This document shows, piece after piece, positions 1 through 7,899 of a stretch of DNA of 64,000 bases. The notes beneath the pieces are model-generated. The model was not told the origin of the DNA and searched no databases. It saw only the letters and a program-made list of their open reading frames with translations. The DNA is from Tetramitus jugosus (lineage: Eukaryota > Heterolobosea > Eutetramitea > Acrasida > Vahlkampfiidae), in the NCBI GenBank assembly GCA_937625935.1, contig OW569392.1, positions 124,001-188,000 of the forward strand, given 5' to 3'. Numbering within the stretch: position 1 is the stretch's first letter; the number at the start of each line of letters is the position of its first letter. The translations under genes were made by a program, and so were the position numbers.

Positions 1-360
1 TGGACAAAACGCCAAAAAAGGTTGCGGAGACCACGCATATGAATATTATATTCTCTGTACTGAGCATCCATCCAAAAAGATAGTGTGTACGTCATTCAAA
101 TAAGCAAAAGCATCACCTGTGGAAATGACTCATATCAAGTGTGTGAATGCCAGTCAAAAATTGAAAATGTGCATCAGCCACATATAGGTTGTCTTCAAAG
201 CAGACATTAAACAATGTTCCTTTTGCCAATCAAAACCCATGTTCAATTTCTGTTTTTCTCGACATAACTATTTTTTAGTATCCTCTTGGTGGACATAAGA
301 ATCCGATTGAATTTGAATTGATTAATTCCCTTGCAAGTGTAACTCAATTTACTTGTGCAT
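1..360 (-). pseudogene. F-box/LRR-type pseudogene remnant, cut by window edge
   Basis: Read on the minus strand, this stretch is clearly related at nucleotide level to the F-box/LRR pseudogene at 44869-45854. Shared segments encode the region after the F-box (LSYTCKGINQFKF) and the first repeat-like unit (GIHTLDM type). Several frame changes and stops interrupt it, so it cannot encode a full protein. It continues beyond position 1. The 5' (right) side fades out near 360, just before the first retroelement remnant. The parent function, by family, would be a substrate-recognition subunit of an SCF-type ubiquitin ligase, but this copy looks dead. Confidence 0.6.
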
Positions 361-429
361 AGAACCACTCCAGCTTTCTGTCAACCTTGTGGGGGTACTT
401 TAGAAAACTGAAGTCCACCCACCTTGAAA

Positions 430-490
430 CCACCCACGCGCACCACGTTGCGGAACTTTTATTTGTCTTTTGTGTGAGAGCAGGCTTCTT
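430..490 (-). mobile_element. R0: 3'-end remnant of the R2/R3-type retroelement
   Basis: About 55 bases match the 3' untranslated end of R2 and R3, including the block gcaccacgttgcggaact and the following 'gtgagagcaggctt' half of the terminal hairpin. The second hairpin arm, the ORF and the poly(A) are missing. It lies on the same strand as R1 and R2 and further from tRNA-Ser, which fits an older insertion in the same pile. Confidence 0.6.
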
Positions 491-570
491 GTTTCATCCC
501 ATTTTTCATCAGCGCATCCATCCCATCATTCCCATGGAGGTACTCTGTGCTCGACTTCCTCATAGATTGA

Positions 571-584
571 CCTTTCTGGCGCGA
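571..584. repeat. Left target-site duplication of R1
   Basis: The 14-bp string cctttctggcgcga at 571-584 is repeated exactly at 3310-3323. The left copy directly abuts the poly(T), which is the poly(A) tail of R1 on the minus strand. The right copy lies 28 bp upstream of tRNA-Ser. This is the expected footprint of target-primed insertion of R1, before R2 separated the two halves. Confidence 0.85.
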
Positions 585-1897
585 TTTTTTTTTTTTTTTT
601 GTTCCATACAACCATGTGTGCTTGCGCAGCAAGCACACGATTGCTCATTTATTGACTTGTTTTGTGAGTGACGACCCGTAGGGCGTCATTCACTCTTCTT
701 CTCTTGTTGTCCCCGACGGTGCATCTACAGGTTGGAATAATCACTCTGGTGAGTGTTTTGGTTGATGCCCTTCATCAAAGAGCGTAACCTTGTAGTAGGA
801 CCGTCGATGGACACAGAGCCATCTGTTGTTTTTTTCTTGTTTTGGGCCTTGTTGCTCATCAGATCACACAGTGTGATCCTAGCACTCCTCTTCTTGTTAT
901 CATTGAGTTGTGGACTCTGAATCTCCTTTTCGGAGTCATCATCCACATCCACAATGACTGGTTCGTCCTCAGTCAAACCATACCTTTTGGGTGCAGCAGC
1001 AAGTGCCAATGCAGCAATTTCCTTCTTCACTCTTGCGAACACTGGAGAAGTGGCATTCACTTGCTCCAGAATATGCCGATTTTCAGCGCTGAGCTGTACA
1101 ACAGGCACTGTTGGTAGTGGTGTTGCACTCCTTTGTTCTTCTGTCTCCATTAGACCAGGAGCAGTTCTTTGTACAACTTCTTGTTCCGGTATCGGAACCG
1201 GTTTGTTGCCCTCTTGACCCTTTGTCTTTGCCAATTCCTTGGTGAGTTCTGTGACCTGTCGACGCAGTGCGTCAACCACCGTCAGCAGCTCCTCGTACAT
1301 CTTCGTCAATCTCTTGTTGACAGCCTTGAGAGGATCATGTGGTCTCTCGACGTATCGAGTGACCGTGGCCTTGACCTTTTGCTCTCCGCTGAGCACTGCT
1401 CGTGCATAGGTTTCATCACCCATGACCACGAAAGCAGTGTCACGCTTCTTGAGCACACTGGCAACCTTCTCAGGTCCCAGTAGCTTCTTGATGTCGTCCA
1501 CTGACATGTTCTTCATGCCATGGACGACCACCTTTCTTGTGCAATCAACACTGCGCTTGGGTGCAGCAGTGCTGTTGCCAATCCTCCTCTGTTTGTTGAA
1601 TAGCTCAACAAACTCATAGATGCGGTCACCCTTGACCGTCACCCATGCAACAAAGCGTTGCTGACCTTTCCTCTTGATGACCTGGACTCGGTTGAGCCAG
1701 TCACCAAACTCCTCTCCTATCTTTCTTGCCAAAGATGACTGAGAGACACCATTACCGTTGCCAGTAATGACGACCTCTCTGTCACTTGGCCTAGAGCCTT
1801 TCCGTGCAGTGGTCCACACTGCATAACGGCTGTTGCCGTATTCCTTCACCAAATTTGTTGAATCACCAGACATGTGATTCCGTTTTTTTCTGGTCTG
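585..1897 (-). mobile_element. R1: poly(A)-tailed ORF1-only retroelement upstream of tRNA-Ser
   Basis: The element runs on the minus strand from about 1897 (5' end, beginning cagaccag) to a poly(A) tail at 585-600. It contains one intact ORF (725-1873). The 3' untranslated part holds two hairpins: arms 616-624/630-638 (gtgtgcttg/caagcacac) and arms 664-673/684-693. The last bases before the poly(A), read on the element strand, are atggttgtat plus a few, and this motif is shared with R2-R4. The 14-bp TSD (571-584, 3310-3323) brackets R1 together with R2. No reverse transcriptase is encoded. Confidence 0.85.
725..1873 (-). CDS. R1 ORF1-like protein (putative RNA-binding, coiled coil)
   Basis: This 382-residue protein starts at an ATG 24 bases inside the R1 5' end. 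It is homologous along its length to the R2 and R3 proteins but clearly diverged. Two alternating strand/helix blocks (about residues 30-95, starting REVVITG, and 110-165, starting KVVVHGMKN) look like RRM-type folds. A helical stretch near 185-220 (KRLTKMYEELLTVVDALRRQV) is a likely coiled coil, and the C-terminus is charged and low in complexity. That layout matches ORF1 proteins of non-LTR retrotransposons, which bind element RNA and oligomerise. The fold assignment is by eye, and no enzymatic motif was seen. Confidence 0.75.
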   Translation of the reverse strand: MSGDSTNLVKEYGNSRYAVWTTARKGSRPSDREVVITGNGNGVSQSSLARKIGEEFGDWLNRVQVIKRKGQQRFVAWVTVKGDRIYEFVELFNKQRRIGNSTAAPKRSVDCTRKVVVHGMKNMSVDDIKKLLGPEKVASVLKKRDTAFVVMGDETYARAVLSGEQKVKATVTRYVERPHDPLKAVNKRLTKMYEELLTVVDALRRQVTELTKELAKTKGQEGNKPVPIPEQEVVQRTAPGLMETEEQRSATPLPTVPVVQLSAENRHILEQVNATSPVFARVKKEIAALALAAAPKRYGLTEDEPVIVDVDDDSEKEIQSPQLNDNKKRSARITLCDLMSNKAQNKKKTTDGSVSIDGPTTRLRSLMKGINQNTHQSDYSNL

Positions 1898-1899
1898 CC
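1886..1899. repeat. Left target-site duplication of R2
   Basis: The string ttttctggtctgcc at 1886-1899 is repeated exactly at 3298-3311. The left copy is the original 5' end of R1 plus two bases of R1's own TSD, followed at once by the R2 poly(T). It shows that R2 inserted across the R1/target junction. A few following T residues could also belong to the duplication. Confidence 0.85.
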
Positions 1900-3297
1900 T
1901 TTTTTTTTTTTTTTTTAATACAACAAATGGTGCTCACGCACCACGTTGCGGAACTTTTATTTTTCTTTTGCGTGAGAGCAGGCTTGCCTGCTCTCAATTG
2001 TCTAACATGATGTGGTGCTTGCCCAGTGGAGTGGCAGGCCTACGCAACAGGATTCATTCTCTTCTTGGAATGTTGTTTTGATCCCTTCTTCAGGGATTCG
2101 TTGCGAGGGCCTCCACTACCATCTGGAGCACCACTGGTGAGGTCAGATGGCTCTGTAGTCCTAGCCAGTTGGTAGGACCTACGGAGAGCACCTGACTTGA
2201 TACTGGCCAACCTGGCCGGGATCTTGTTGGCAGCTGTGTCACCAACGGTGACACGTGCTGATCGCTTCTTGTGTTCGTTAAGTTGGGGACTCTGTAACTC
2301 ACAGTCGGGGTTACTGAGATCCAACTCAACTGGATCTTCATCGGTGGCTGTGCTTCTTGCACGGTCCACCATGATTGCTCGGGCAGCAATCTCTTTCTTG
2401 ACTTTCTTGAACACCTCGGAGGTGTTCAATACTAGCTCGAGGATTGCTCTGTTACGAGCATCCTCATCAATGGTGTTGTTGGTTGGCTCTTGGGTGACCG
2501 TAGTTGGAGTGGCGGGATGGGACTCCGGCATGATCGACTCCCAGTCATCGGTCGTAGACGGAGTCGAAGGTTCGAATTCGGAGATTCGCTCCGGCGTCCT
2601 TGGAGACGGGGATGCGAGGGGAATCCGGTTGACGGAAGCCATATCTTTTAACACACTGACTTGGTGGCGCAGGTCGTCCACCACAGCCAGTAGCTCTTGG
2701 TACATCTTGGTCAGCCTCTTGCTGACAGCCTTGACCGGATCACGTGGGCGTGGAAGGAAGCGCTTTGCTTCCACCTCCACTGGCATGGATTGAACGTTTC
2801 GAAGCAAAGCTTCGGCATACGTTTCGGACTCCATCACAACAAAGGCGGTGTCGTGCTTCTTGAGCACGTTCTTGACCTTTGTTGTGCCAAGCATGGCCTT
2901 GATGTCGTCCTCCGTCTTACCTTTGACACCGTGGAGGACGACCTTCTTGGCACAATCTACATTGTGCTTGAGTGCTGCCTTGCAGCCACTCATCTTCTTG
3001 TTGCGGTTGAAGGATTCAACAAATGGGTAAATGTTGTCATCAACAACAGTTACCCACGCAACAAACCTCTTGGGGCCCTTCTTGATGACTTGGACCCTGG
3101 TGAGCAAATCACCAAAACCCAAGCCAATCTTCTTGGCCAAGGCAGCCTTGGGAGAGTCATCACACTTTCCAGTGATGATGACCTCCTTGCTGCTTGGCGC
3201 AGTTCCTCTTGGTGCTGTGGTCCACACAGCATAGCGTGGATTCTCATACTCACGAACAACAGGGGTGTGTGTTCGTTTTTTCATCGGCGTTTTTTGG
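1900..3297 (-). mobile_element. R2: poly(A)-tailed ORF1-only retroelement nested at the 5' edge of R1
   Basis: The minus-strand element runs from about 3297 (5') to a poly(A) of about 17 bases at 1900-1916. It carries the intact ORF 2040-3284. Its 3' untranslated region has a perfect 10-bp hairpin (gagagcaggc at 1974-1983 with gcctgctctc at 1986-1995) and a GC-rich small hairpin at 1929-1942 next to the tail. It is nearly identical to R3 at 58599-60001. The TSD is 14 bp (1886-1899, 3298-3311), and its tRNA-side edge is 40 bp from tRNA-Ser. Confidence 0.9.
2040..3284 (-). CDS. R2 ORF1-like protein (putative RNA-binding, coiled coil)
   Basis: This intact 414-residue ORF differs from the R3 protein at only a few residues, for example Gly versus Asp in GLGFGDL and Ala-Thr-Asp versus Thr-Thr-Glu in the C-terminal third. 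Block 1 (about 33-95, beginning EVIITGK) and block 2 (about 110-165, beginning KVVLHGVKG) resemble RRM folds. A heptad-like helix follows near 185-215. The middle is Ser/Thr/Pro-rich, and the C-terminus is basic (about 345-414), fitting nucleic-acid binding. By analogy with LINE ORF1p it would coat element RNA and might guide it to the target. I infer that role from layout only. Confidence 0.8.
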   Translation of the reverse strand: MKKRTHTPVVREYENPRYAVWTTAPRGTAPSSKEVIITGKCDDSPKAALAKKIGLGFGDLLTRVQVIKKGPKRFVAWVTVVDDNIYPFVESFNRNKKMSGCKAALKHNVDCAKKVVLHGVKGKTEDDIKAMLGTTKVKNVLKKHDTAFVVMESETYAEALLRNVQSMPVEVEAKRFLPRPRDPVKAVSKRLTKMYQELLAVVDDLRHQVSVLKDMASVNRIPLASPSPRTPERISEFEPSTPSTTDDWESIMPESHPATPTTVTQEPTNNTIDEDARNRAILELVLNTSEVFKKVKKEIAARAIMVDRARSTATDEDPVELDLSNPDCELQSPQLNEHKKRSARVTVGDTAANKIPARLASIKSGALRRSYQLARTTEPSDLTSGAPDGSGGPRNESLKKGSKQHSKKRMNPVA

Positions 3298-3323
3298 TTT
3301 TCTGGTCTGCCTTTCTGGCGCGA
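3298..3323. repeat. Overlapping right target-site duplications of R2 (3298-3311) and R1 (3310-3323)
   Basis: Two exact repeats overlap by two bases here: ttttctggtctgcc (partner at 1886-1899) and cctttctggcgcga (partner at 571-584). The overlap is what is expected if R1 inserted first and R2 then inserted across the R1/target boundary. The segment ends 28 bp before tRNA-Ser. Confidence 0.85.
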
Positions 3324-3351
3324 AAATCAAATAAATCAATTTAAAACATGA

Positions 3352-3434
3352 GCACTCTTGTCCGAGCGGTCAAGGAGCCTGACTAGAAATCAGGTACGGG
3401 AAACCGTGCGTAGGTTCAAATCCTACAGAGTGCG
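3352..3434 (+). tRNA. tRNA-Ser (AGA)
   Basis: The acceptor arms gcactct (3352-3358) and agagtgc (3427-3433) pair perfectly, and a G discriminator follows at 3434. The anticodon stem cctga/tcagg encloses the loop ctagaaa, which gives anticodon AGA for codon TCT. A long variable arm (acgggaaaccgt) identifies a class II tRNA, as expected for serine. The T-arm contains ggttcaaatcc. There is no intron. A TTTT tract shortly downstream can end Pol III transcription. Retroelements R1 and R2 lie immediately upstream. Confidence 0.95.
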
Positions 3435-3585
3435 AACCTTTTGCTTTACAACAGTTTTCACCGGGTATTGGATCTGGTGTCACGAAAGGACGTTCTGAGC
3501 AAAGTTGTTTGTATATTTTAGAGAGGCCATTCAAACGTTTAGCTGCCCATTCAACCTAAGAAACAAAATCACATCGATACAAGAC

Positions 3586-4515
3586 ATGTCTCAAAGTAAC
3601 AAGCTAATTGTCGTCGTAGGAGCTACTGGTAACCAAGGAGGATCCGCTATTTGCTACCTCAAGTCCCTTGGCCAGAACTATCGCATTAGAGGACTCACCC
3701 GGGACACCAAATCCGAAAAAGCAAGGGAATTACAAAGACTTGGTGTCGAGATGGTTCAATGTGATATCAACAACATGGACCAATTAATGAATGCGTTCAA
3801 GGATGCCTATGCAGTGTTTGCTGTTACTAACTTTTGGCAGCCTGATATTATGAAGGAGCCACAATTGGAATTCCGACAGGGAAAAAATATGGTTGATGCA
3901 GCTGTGGCCAACAATGTCCAGCAATTCATCTGGAGCTCGTTGGACGATGCAGAGAAGACATCTGGCAGACCAGTGTATCATTTTACTTACAAGCATCGTG
4001 TAGAGGAGTATGCTCGCACAAAGAACTTCCCCTACAGTGCCTACATTTACGCTGGATTCTTCTTTGAGAACTTCTCTCACAACATGTTCAAGTTGAACAG
4101 GGACAGAAACAAGGCTTGTGTCGTTTCAGGTGTGAATGAGAATGTTCGCTTGCCCATGTTCTCCATTCATGACATTGGAATGATGATCAGAGACGTGATC
4201 GAGAACCCTGAAAAGCACAACAAGAAGATCCTTCTCGGTGCATCAGAGTTGATCACTATGCCAGAGTGCTGTGAAGTTCTTTCTCGCGTGTTGAACATTC
4301 CAACCCAGTATGAGAAGATGGATCTGGACAAGGTGACTCAACAAATGGGAGAAGAGATGTCAGAGATGCTCTACTATTTCAACAAGACTGGATTCTATGT
4401 TCGAGATCAGGAGACAAAATTCGAGGAGACTCGAAGAAACTTTCCAAAATTGAAGTCATTTGAGCAGTGGCTCACTGAGAACAAGGACAGATTCTTGAAG
4501 ACTTCCAGTGCATAA
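3586..4515 (+). CDS. NmrA-like NAD(P)-binding protein
   Basis: The protein has 309 residues from the ATG at 3586. An upstream in-frame extension to 3505 exists, but the start MSQSNKLIVVVGATG is the typical one for the family. The Rossmann motif GATGNQG appears near residues 11-17, followed by the family pattern IRGLTRDTKSEKA and the region AVFAVTNFW. NmrA/HSCARG proteins are atypical short-chain dehydrogenases that bind NAD(P) and often act as redox sensors rather than enzymes. The catalytic YxxxK of classical SDRs is not obvious. Its neighbour at 4601-5596 is convergent, with only 85 bp between the stops, and AATAAA-like signals lie in that gap. Confidence 0.85.
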   Translation: MSQSNKLIVVVGATGNQGGSAICYLKSLGQNYRIRGLTRDTKSEKARELQRLGVEMVQCDINNMDQLMNAFKDAYAVFAVTNFWQPDIMKEPQLEFRQGKNMVDAAVANNVQQFIWSSLDDAEKTSGRPVYHFTYKHRVEEYARTKNFPYSAYIYAGFFFENFSHNMFKLNRDRNKACVVSGVNENVRLPMFSIHDIGMMIRDVIENPEKHNKKILLGASELITMPECCEVLSRVLNIPTQYEKMDLDKVTQQMGEEMSEMLYYFNKTGFYVRDQETKFEETRRNFPKLKSFEQWLTENKDRFLKTSSA

Positions 4516-4600
4516 GATGATCTTCTGACTGATTGTGTCCAGTGACACCATACAGCTTGTATATAAATAAAAATGGTTAGTCATCTTATACTTTTATAAA

Positions 4601-5596
4601 TTATTGGGAGTTTAGGCAACTGACTTGATTGGCATCTTCCAATGACTTAATCATCAAATTCCAAAATTCAGACACGTTCATGCTCTTTGCCACGATACAA
4701 TTTCTAGTCTCTGCTGGTCGCATATGGAAAATGTCACAGACAGTTCTTCCTGCACAATAAGGTGACTCACAGTCAATGTCCACTCTCATGAGTTCAGCAT
4801 CAAACAATGAAGGATCAATCACGTATGCCACAGCACATGGATCATGCAATGGTGGATGTTCGAAACGGAACACTTCCTTGTAAGACTGTTGGAAGAACAA
4901 CAACAATTCAACAATCAATTTTGAAAAATTGGAGTTCATGGCACCGATGCGATTCAAGACATCAGGATCGACCAGTGCCGTATGAGTCACCTCCAGAGGA
5001 ACCATCACCAGCTTGACACCACTATTGAACACGATTCTAGCAGATTCTGGATCACACTCAATGTTGAACTCTGCAGCAGGCGAAGTGTTGCCCACTCCGA
5101 TACAACCACCCATGATTGAAATCTGTTCCAAGAACTGTTTCACTTCAGGATAGACAGTCAACAATAGAGCTACATTAGTCAATTGACCTGTAGCAACCAA
5201 ATGAACCTTTTGACTTGTACGACCAGCCGTAGAGGAAATGACTTGAAACATGTGATGAATGGCCTTGATTTCACTAGACAATGGTTTCTTTGTAATGAGT
5301 GGGAATTGAGTGCCATCTAAACCAGTTTCACCATGAATTTCCTCACAAATCTTGGAAGGTCTCATGAGTGGGGCATTGGAACCTGCAACCACATCAATTT
5401 GATGCTTGTTTATGATTTGCAGAGTTTTACAGGCATTGTTTGTGGTTTTTTCAATGGTTTGATTACCACATGTAGTGGAGATACCTAGGAGTTCAATGGA
5501 TGGGTGATAGCTTGCTAGGATGATGGCCATTGCATCATCGTGACCTGGATCACAATCCAACCACATTAGCTTTTTCGTGTCGCTTCCGTCGTTCAT
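4601..5596 (-). CDS. Inosine-uridine type nucleoside N-ribohydrolase
   Basis: This 331-residue protein carries the calcium-binding aspartate signature of nucleoside hydrolases at its N-terminus: DCDPGHDDA at residues 14-22, with Asp14, Asp16, Asp20 and Asp21. Other family blocks are GISTTCGNQ, VVAGSNAPL, LVATGQLTNVALLL and LHDPCAVAYVIDP near 250. These enzymes hydrolyse the N-glycosidic bond of ribonucleosides to free base and ribose in purine/pyrimidine salvage. Length is normal for the family. No signal peptide is visible, so it is probably cytosolic. The upstream region contains a tttttggcggga motif at 5675-5686, about 80 bp before the ATG. Exact substrate preference cannot be read from the sequence. 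Confidence 0.92.
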   Translation of the reverse strand: MNDGSDTKKLMWLDCDPGHDDAMAIILASYHPSIELLGISTTCGNQTIEKTTNNACKTLQIINKHQIDVVAGSNAPLMRPSKICEEIHGETGLDGTQFPLITKKPLSSEIKAIHHMFQVISSTAGRTSQKVHLVATGQLTNVALLLTVYPEVKQFLEQISIMGGCIGVGNTSPAAEFNIECDPESARIVFNSGVKLVMVPLEVTHTALVDPDVLNRIGAMNSNFSKLIVELLLFFQQSYKEVFRFEHPPLHDPCAVAYVIDPSLFDAELMRVDIDCESPYCAGRTVCDIFHMRPAETRNCIVAKSMNVSEFWNLMIKSLEDANQVSCLNSQ

Positions 5597-5755
5597 TTTT
5601 CTGTGACTGGTTTGTTTTGTGCAAAAGCTTTTGTTTTTCTGTTTGGTTGGATGGAGGACTTGAACTTCAAGAAATTTTTGGCGGGAGACTGTGGTGAATA
5701 CAACTCAGAATAAGTGCGAAAAGTGCCTACAATTTTATAGGAGTCACGCACTGAC

Positions 5756-7819
5756 TCATTTGTTTGTTGTTACCTTGTGCAGATTGACAACTTTACGATC
5801 TGATAGTCGTTTTGTTTCTTGTTGAATCACATTTTCAATCTGGGTAAGGTCAATGGTGTTCTTGTCTGCCTTCGAATATCTGGCAATAGCGGACAGGAGC
5901 TCATCGGATTGCTTTGTAAATTGACTTTCGTCTTTGATGAGTCCTAGATAGATTTGTATGATTTCAGGAGAATACATCCAAGCATCAATGGACTTCGATT
6001 TGAAGAGCAAATGTTCCAATTGTGATTTCGCTAGTAATGGTTTTCGAGATTTGAAATTACTTGCATAGAAAACAACCAAGTCCTTGGTCAAATCGCCATC
6101 TGTTGATGCCAAATTGAAGTAAGTTGTTGCTCGCTGGATATCTTCTGTCAAAAAACAACAATTGAAGACCAATTTCCAAAATCGTATGTCAGGATGTTGT
6201 CCATGACGATGCAGATAATTTCTCACAGAATCAAAGATGTAAAATACCTGCGAGTAGCGTTGAAGGTCCATTGTGAGCTTGAGGATAGATAAGAACACTG
6301 ATGGAGGTACTTTAAACTTGTGAACATCCATCATCTCTTTCAGAAGCTTGTTGCACATCTTTCTCGCATCCTTATCTTTTGATTTCGAGTGCAGTTTGAT
6401 CAACACTGCATAGAGGTCAGCAGTCATTTCAAATGGTTGTCCAGATTCCTTGCATTTCAATTCTTTTCGATTAAAGAATTGCAAGGCTTCTGTCGTGCTC
6501 GTATCTGGTATTGCCGAAAAGCCTCTGAGAATTGAAACGACTTCCTCCATGGTCAAATGATCCCATAAATCAAACTTTTCGATATCAGCCACCACCAATC
6601 GGATCAGTGAAGCAGATCGAGACCAAGTTGCACACTGCGCCAATACTCTTACTAGATCATGCATTTCCTCCTTTGTTATCATCGAATCTCCATCCACCAT
6701 GTTTGCTTTCCTCGCGACTGTTGCTCGTTGTTCATCTACTCGATGGGTTGTCGGTATAAGCGATGCAGGTTTGGGCAAAAAATGATACAGAATTGCTTTA
6801 AACGCTTTATAAATGAGCAAGGTTTGTCGAGGTAGCACAATCATATCCAATGTTTGATTTGCCATTGCACGTTGTGTTCTCTTCAACACATACTTTACAA
6901 CAAAACAAAACTCTTTTGGAGAGGACTTGGCTCTCAGTCGCAACATGTCATCAATGATTTGAGGTCCTCCTGATTGCATGTAGTCTGGTGATACGTACCG
7001 CTGATTCTCCACAAAATGAACATTGAACCCCATGTGATGCAAACATTGTTGAAACATGGGTATCAATAACTCGTCATTGTCACTGGATACTCGAGCCCAA
7101 TTCACAAAATTGGTCAATTTAAAATTAGACTTTCGAATAATTGGCGCTACTTCTTCTTCATTCTCAGTTTTTTCAACATTATCATTTTCATCATGATTCA
7201 TCGTCATTGTTGATTTTGAATAGGAACGTGTTTCGCTCAATGAGTCTTTCAAAATTCTAGTTGCAAAATGTTGCAAATACTCATTACTCATTTCAGAAGG
7301 TATTCCTCCTCCTTCAGTTGTTACTGTTGATGAAAATTTTTCATTTTTTTGAATGACACGACGTGGTGAACCATACTCTGCACACAAAGCTTTCAACAAA
7401 ATATGACAATGGTACAAGGTCGGTTGAAATTTTTCCTTTTCTTTTCCTTCAACGTCGTTGCTTGGTGTGGTTAATTGATCGTAGAGGGCAAGTGCGGCAA
7501 AAAGTTGATTTTTTTGGAGCAAAGTTTTTGTCGCCATTTCCATTGACTCGGTAAAGGAAGTGGTGGGTGATGGTGCAGGTTTTTTTCTGTCGAATAGAGA
7601 GTTGGATTTGGTCGTTACATTTTCGCGATTCAAATGTTGTCGTTGTTGTGGTTGCTGTCGTTGTGATGATGAATGATGATTTTCAAATTTTGAAGATGAT
7701 TGTTGTTGGAGAAGTATGGATAGTGTTTTGTGTTGTGTTGGTGGTCGTTGTGGAGACCTCCTTGATAAGTGAATACGCAGTGCATGTTTGTTTGATACCG
7801 ATCGCAACATTTTTTGCAT
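5756..7819 (-). CDS. PPR/TPR-like helical repeat protein, probably mitochondrial
   Basis: This 687-residue protein has a basic, Ser/Arg/Gln-rich N-terminus (MLRSVSNKHALRIHLSRR) that looks like a mitochondrial presequence. The rest is mostly alpha-helical. Paired-helix blocks recall pentatricopeptide repeats, for example LYHCHILLKALCAEYG near residues 120-135 and the stretch of about 450-570 with LYAVLIKLHSKSKDKDARK, SVFLSILKLTMDLQRYSQVF and FWKLVFNCCF. PPR proteins bind organelle RNA. The repeats here are degenerate, so the family call is tentative and the RNA target is unknown. The palindrome tttttggcgccaaaaa lies 41 bp upstream of the ATG. Confidence 0.6.
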   Translation of the reverse strand: MQKMLRSVSNKHALRIHLSRRSPQRPPTQHKTLSILLQQQSSSKFENHHSSSQRQQPQQRQHLNRENVTTKSNSLFDRKKPAPSPTTSFTESMEMATKTLLQKNQLFAALALYDQLTTPSNDVEGKEKEKFQPTLYHCHILLKALCAEYGSPRRVIQKNEKFSSTVTTEGGGIPSEMSNEYLQHFATRILKDSLSETRSYSKSTMTMNHDENDNVEKTENEEEVAPIIRKSNFKLTNFVNWARVSSDNDELLIPMFQQCLHHMGFNVHFVENQRYVSPDYMQSGGPQIIDDMLRLRAKSSPKEFCFVVKYVLKRTQRAMANQTLDMIVLPRQTLLIYKAFKAILYHFLPKPASLIPTTHRVDEQRATVARKANMVDGDSMITKEEMHDLVRVLAQCATWSRSASLIRLVVADIEKFDLWDHLTMEEVVSILRGFSAIPDTSTTEALQFFNRKELKCKESGQPFEMTADLYAVLIKLHSKSKDKDARKMCNKLLKEMMDVHKFKVPPSVFLSILKLTMDLQRYSQVFYIFDSVRNYLHRHGQHPDIRFWKLVFNCCFLTEDIQRATTYFNLASTDGDLTKDLVVFYASNFKSRKPLLAKSQLEHLLFKSKSIDAWMYSPEIIQIYLGLIKDESQFTKQSDELLSAIARYSKADKNTIDLTQIENVIQQETKRLSDRKVVNLHKVTTNK

Positions 7820-7859
7820 TTTGTTTTCTTTGTGTGAAGGCGGAGAGTTCTTTTTTCCG

Positions 7860-7875
7860 TTTTTGGCGCCAAAAA
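7860..7875. promoter_or_regulatory. Palindromic E2F-like site
   Basis: The sequence tttttggcgccaaaaa is a perfect 16-bp palindrome 41 bp upstream of the start at 7819. Its core ggcgcc flanked by T and A runs matches the TTTSGCGC-type consensus bound by E2F/DP winged-helix factors in animals and plants. Similar motifs precede several other genes in the window. Function is inferred. Confidence 0.4.
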
Positions 7876-7899
7876 GAAAAGGATCGTTGGGAAGAGATT

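Noticed and set aside
1899-1917. LTR retrotransposon or DNA transposon interpretation of R1-R5
   Set aside because: There are no long terminal repeats or terminal inverted repeats. The poly(A) ends and variable 14-18 bp duplications fit target-primed retrotransposition.
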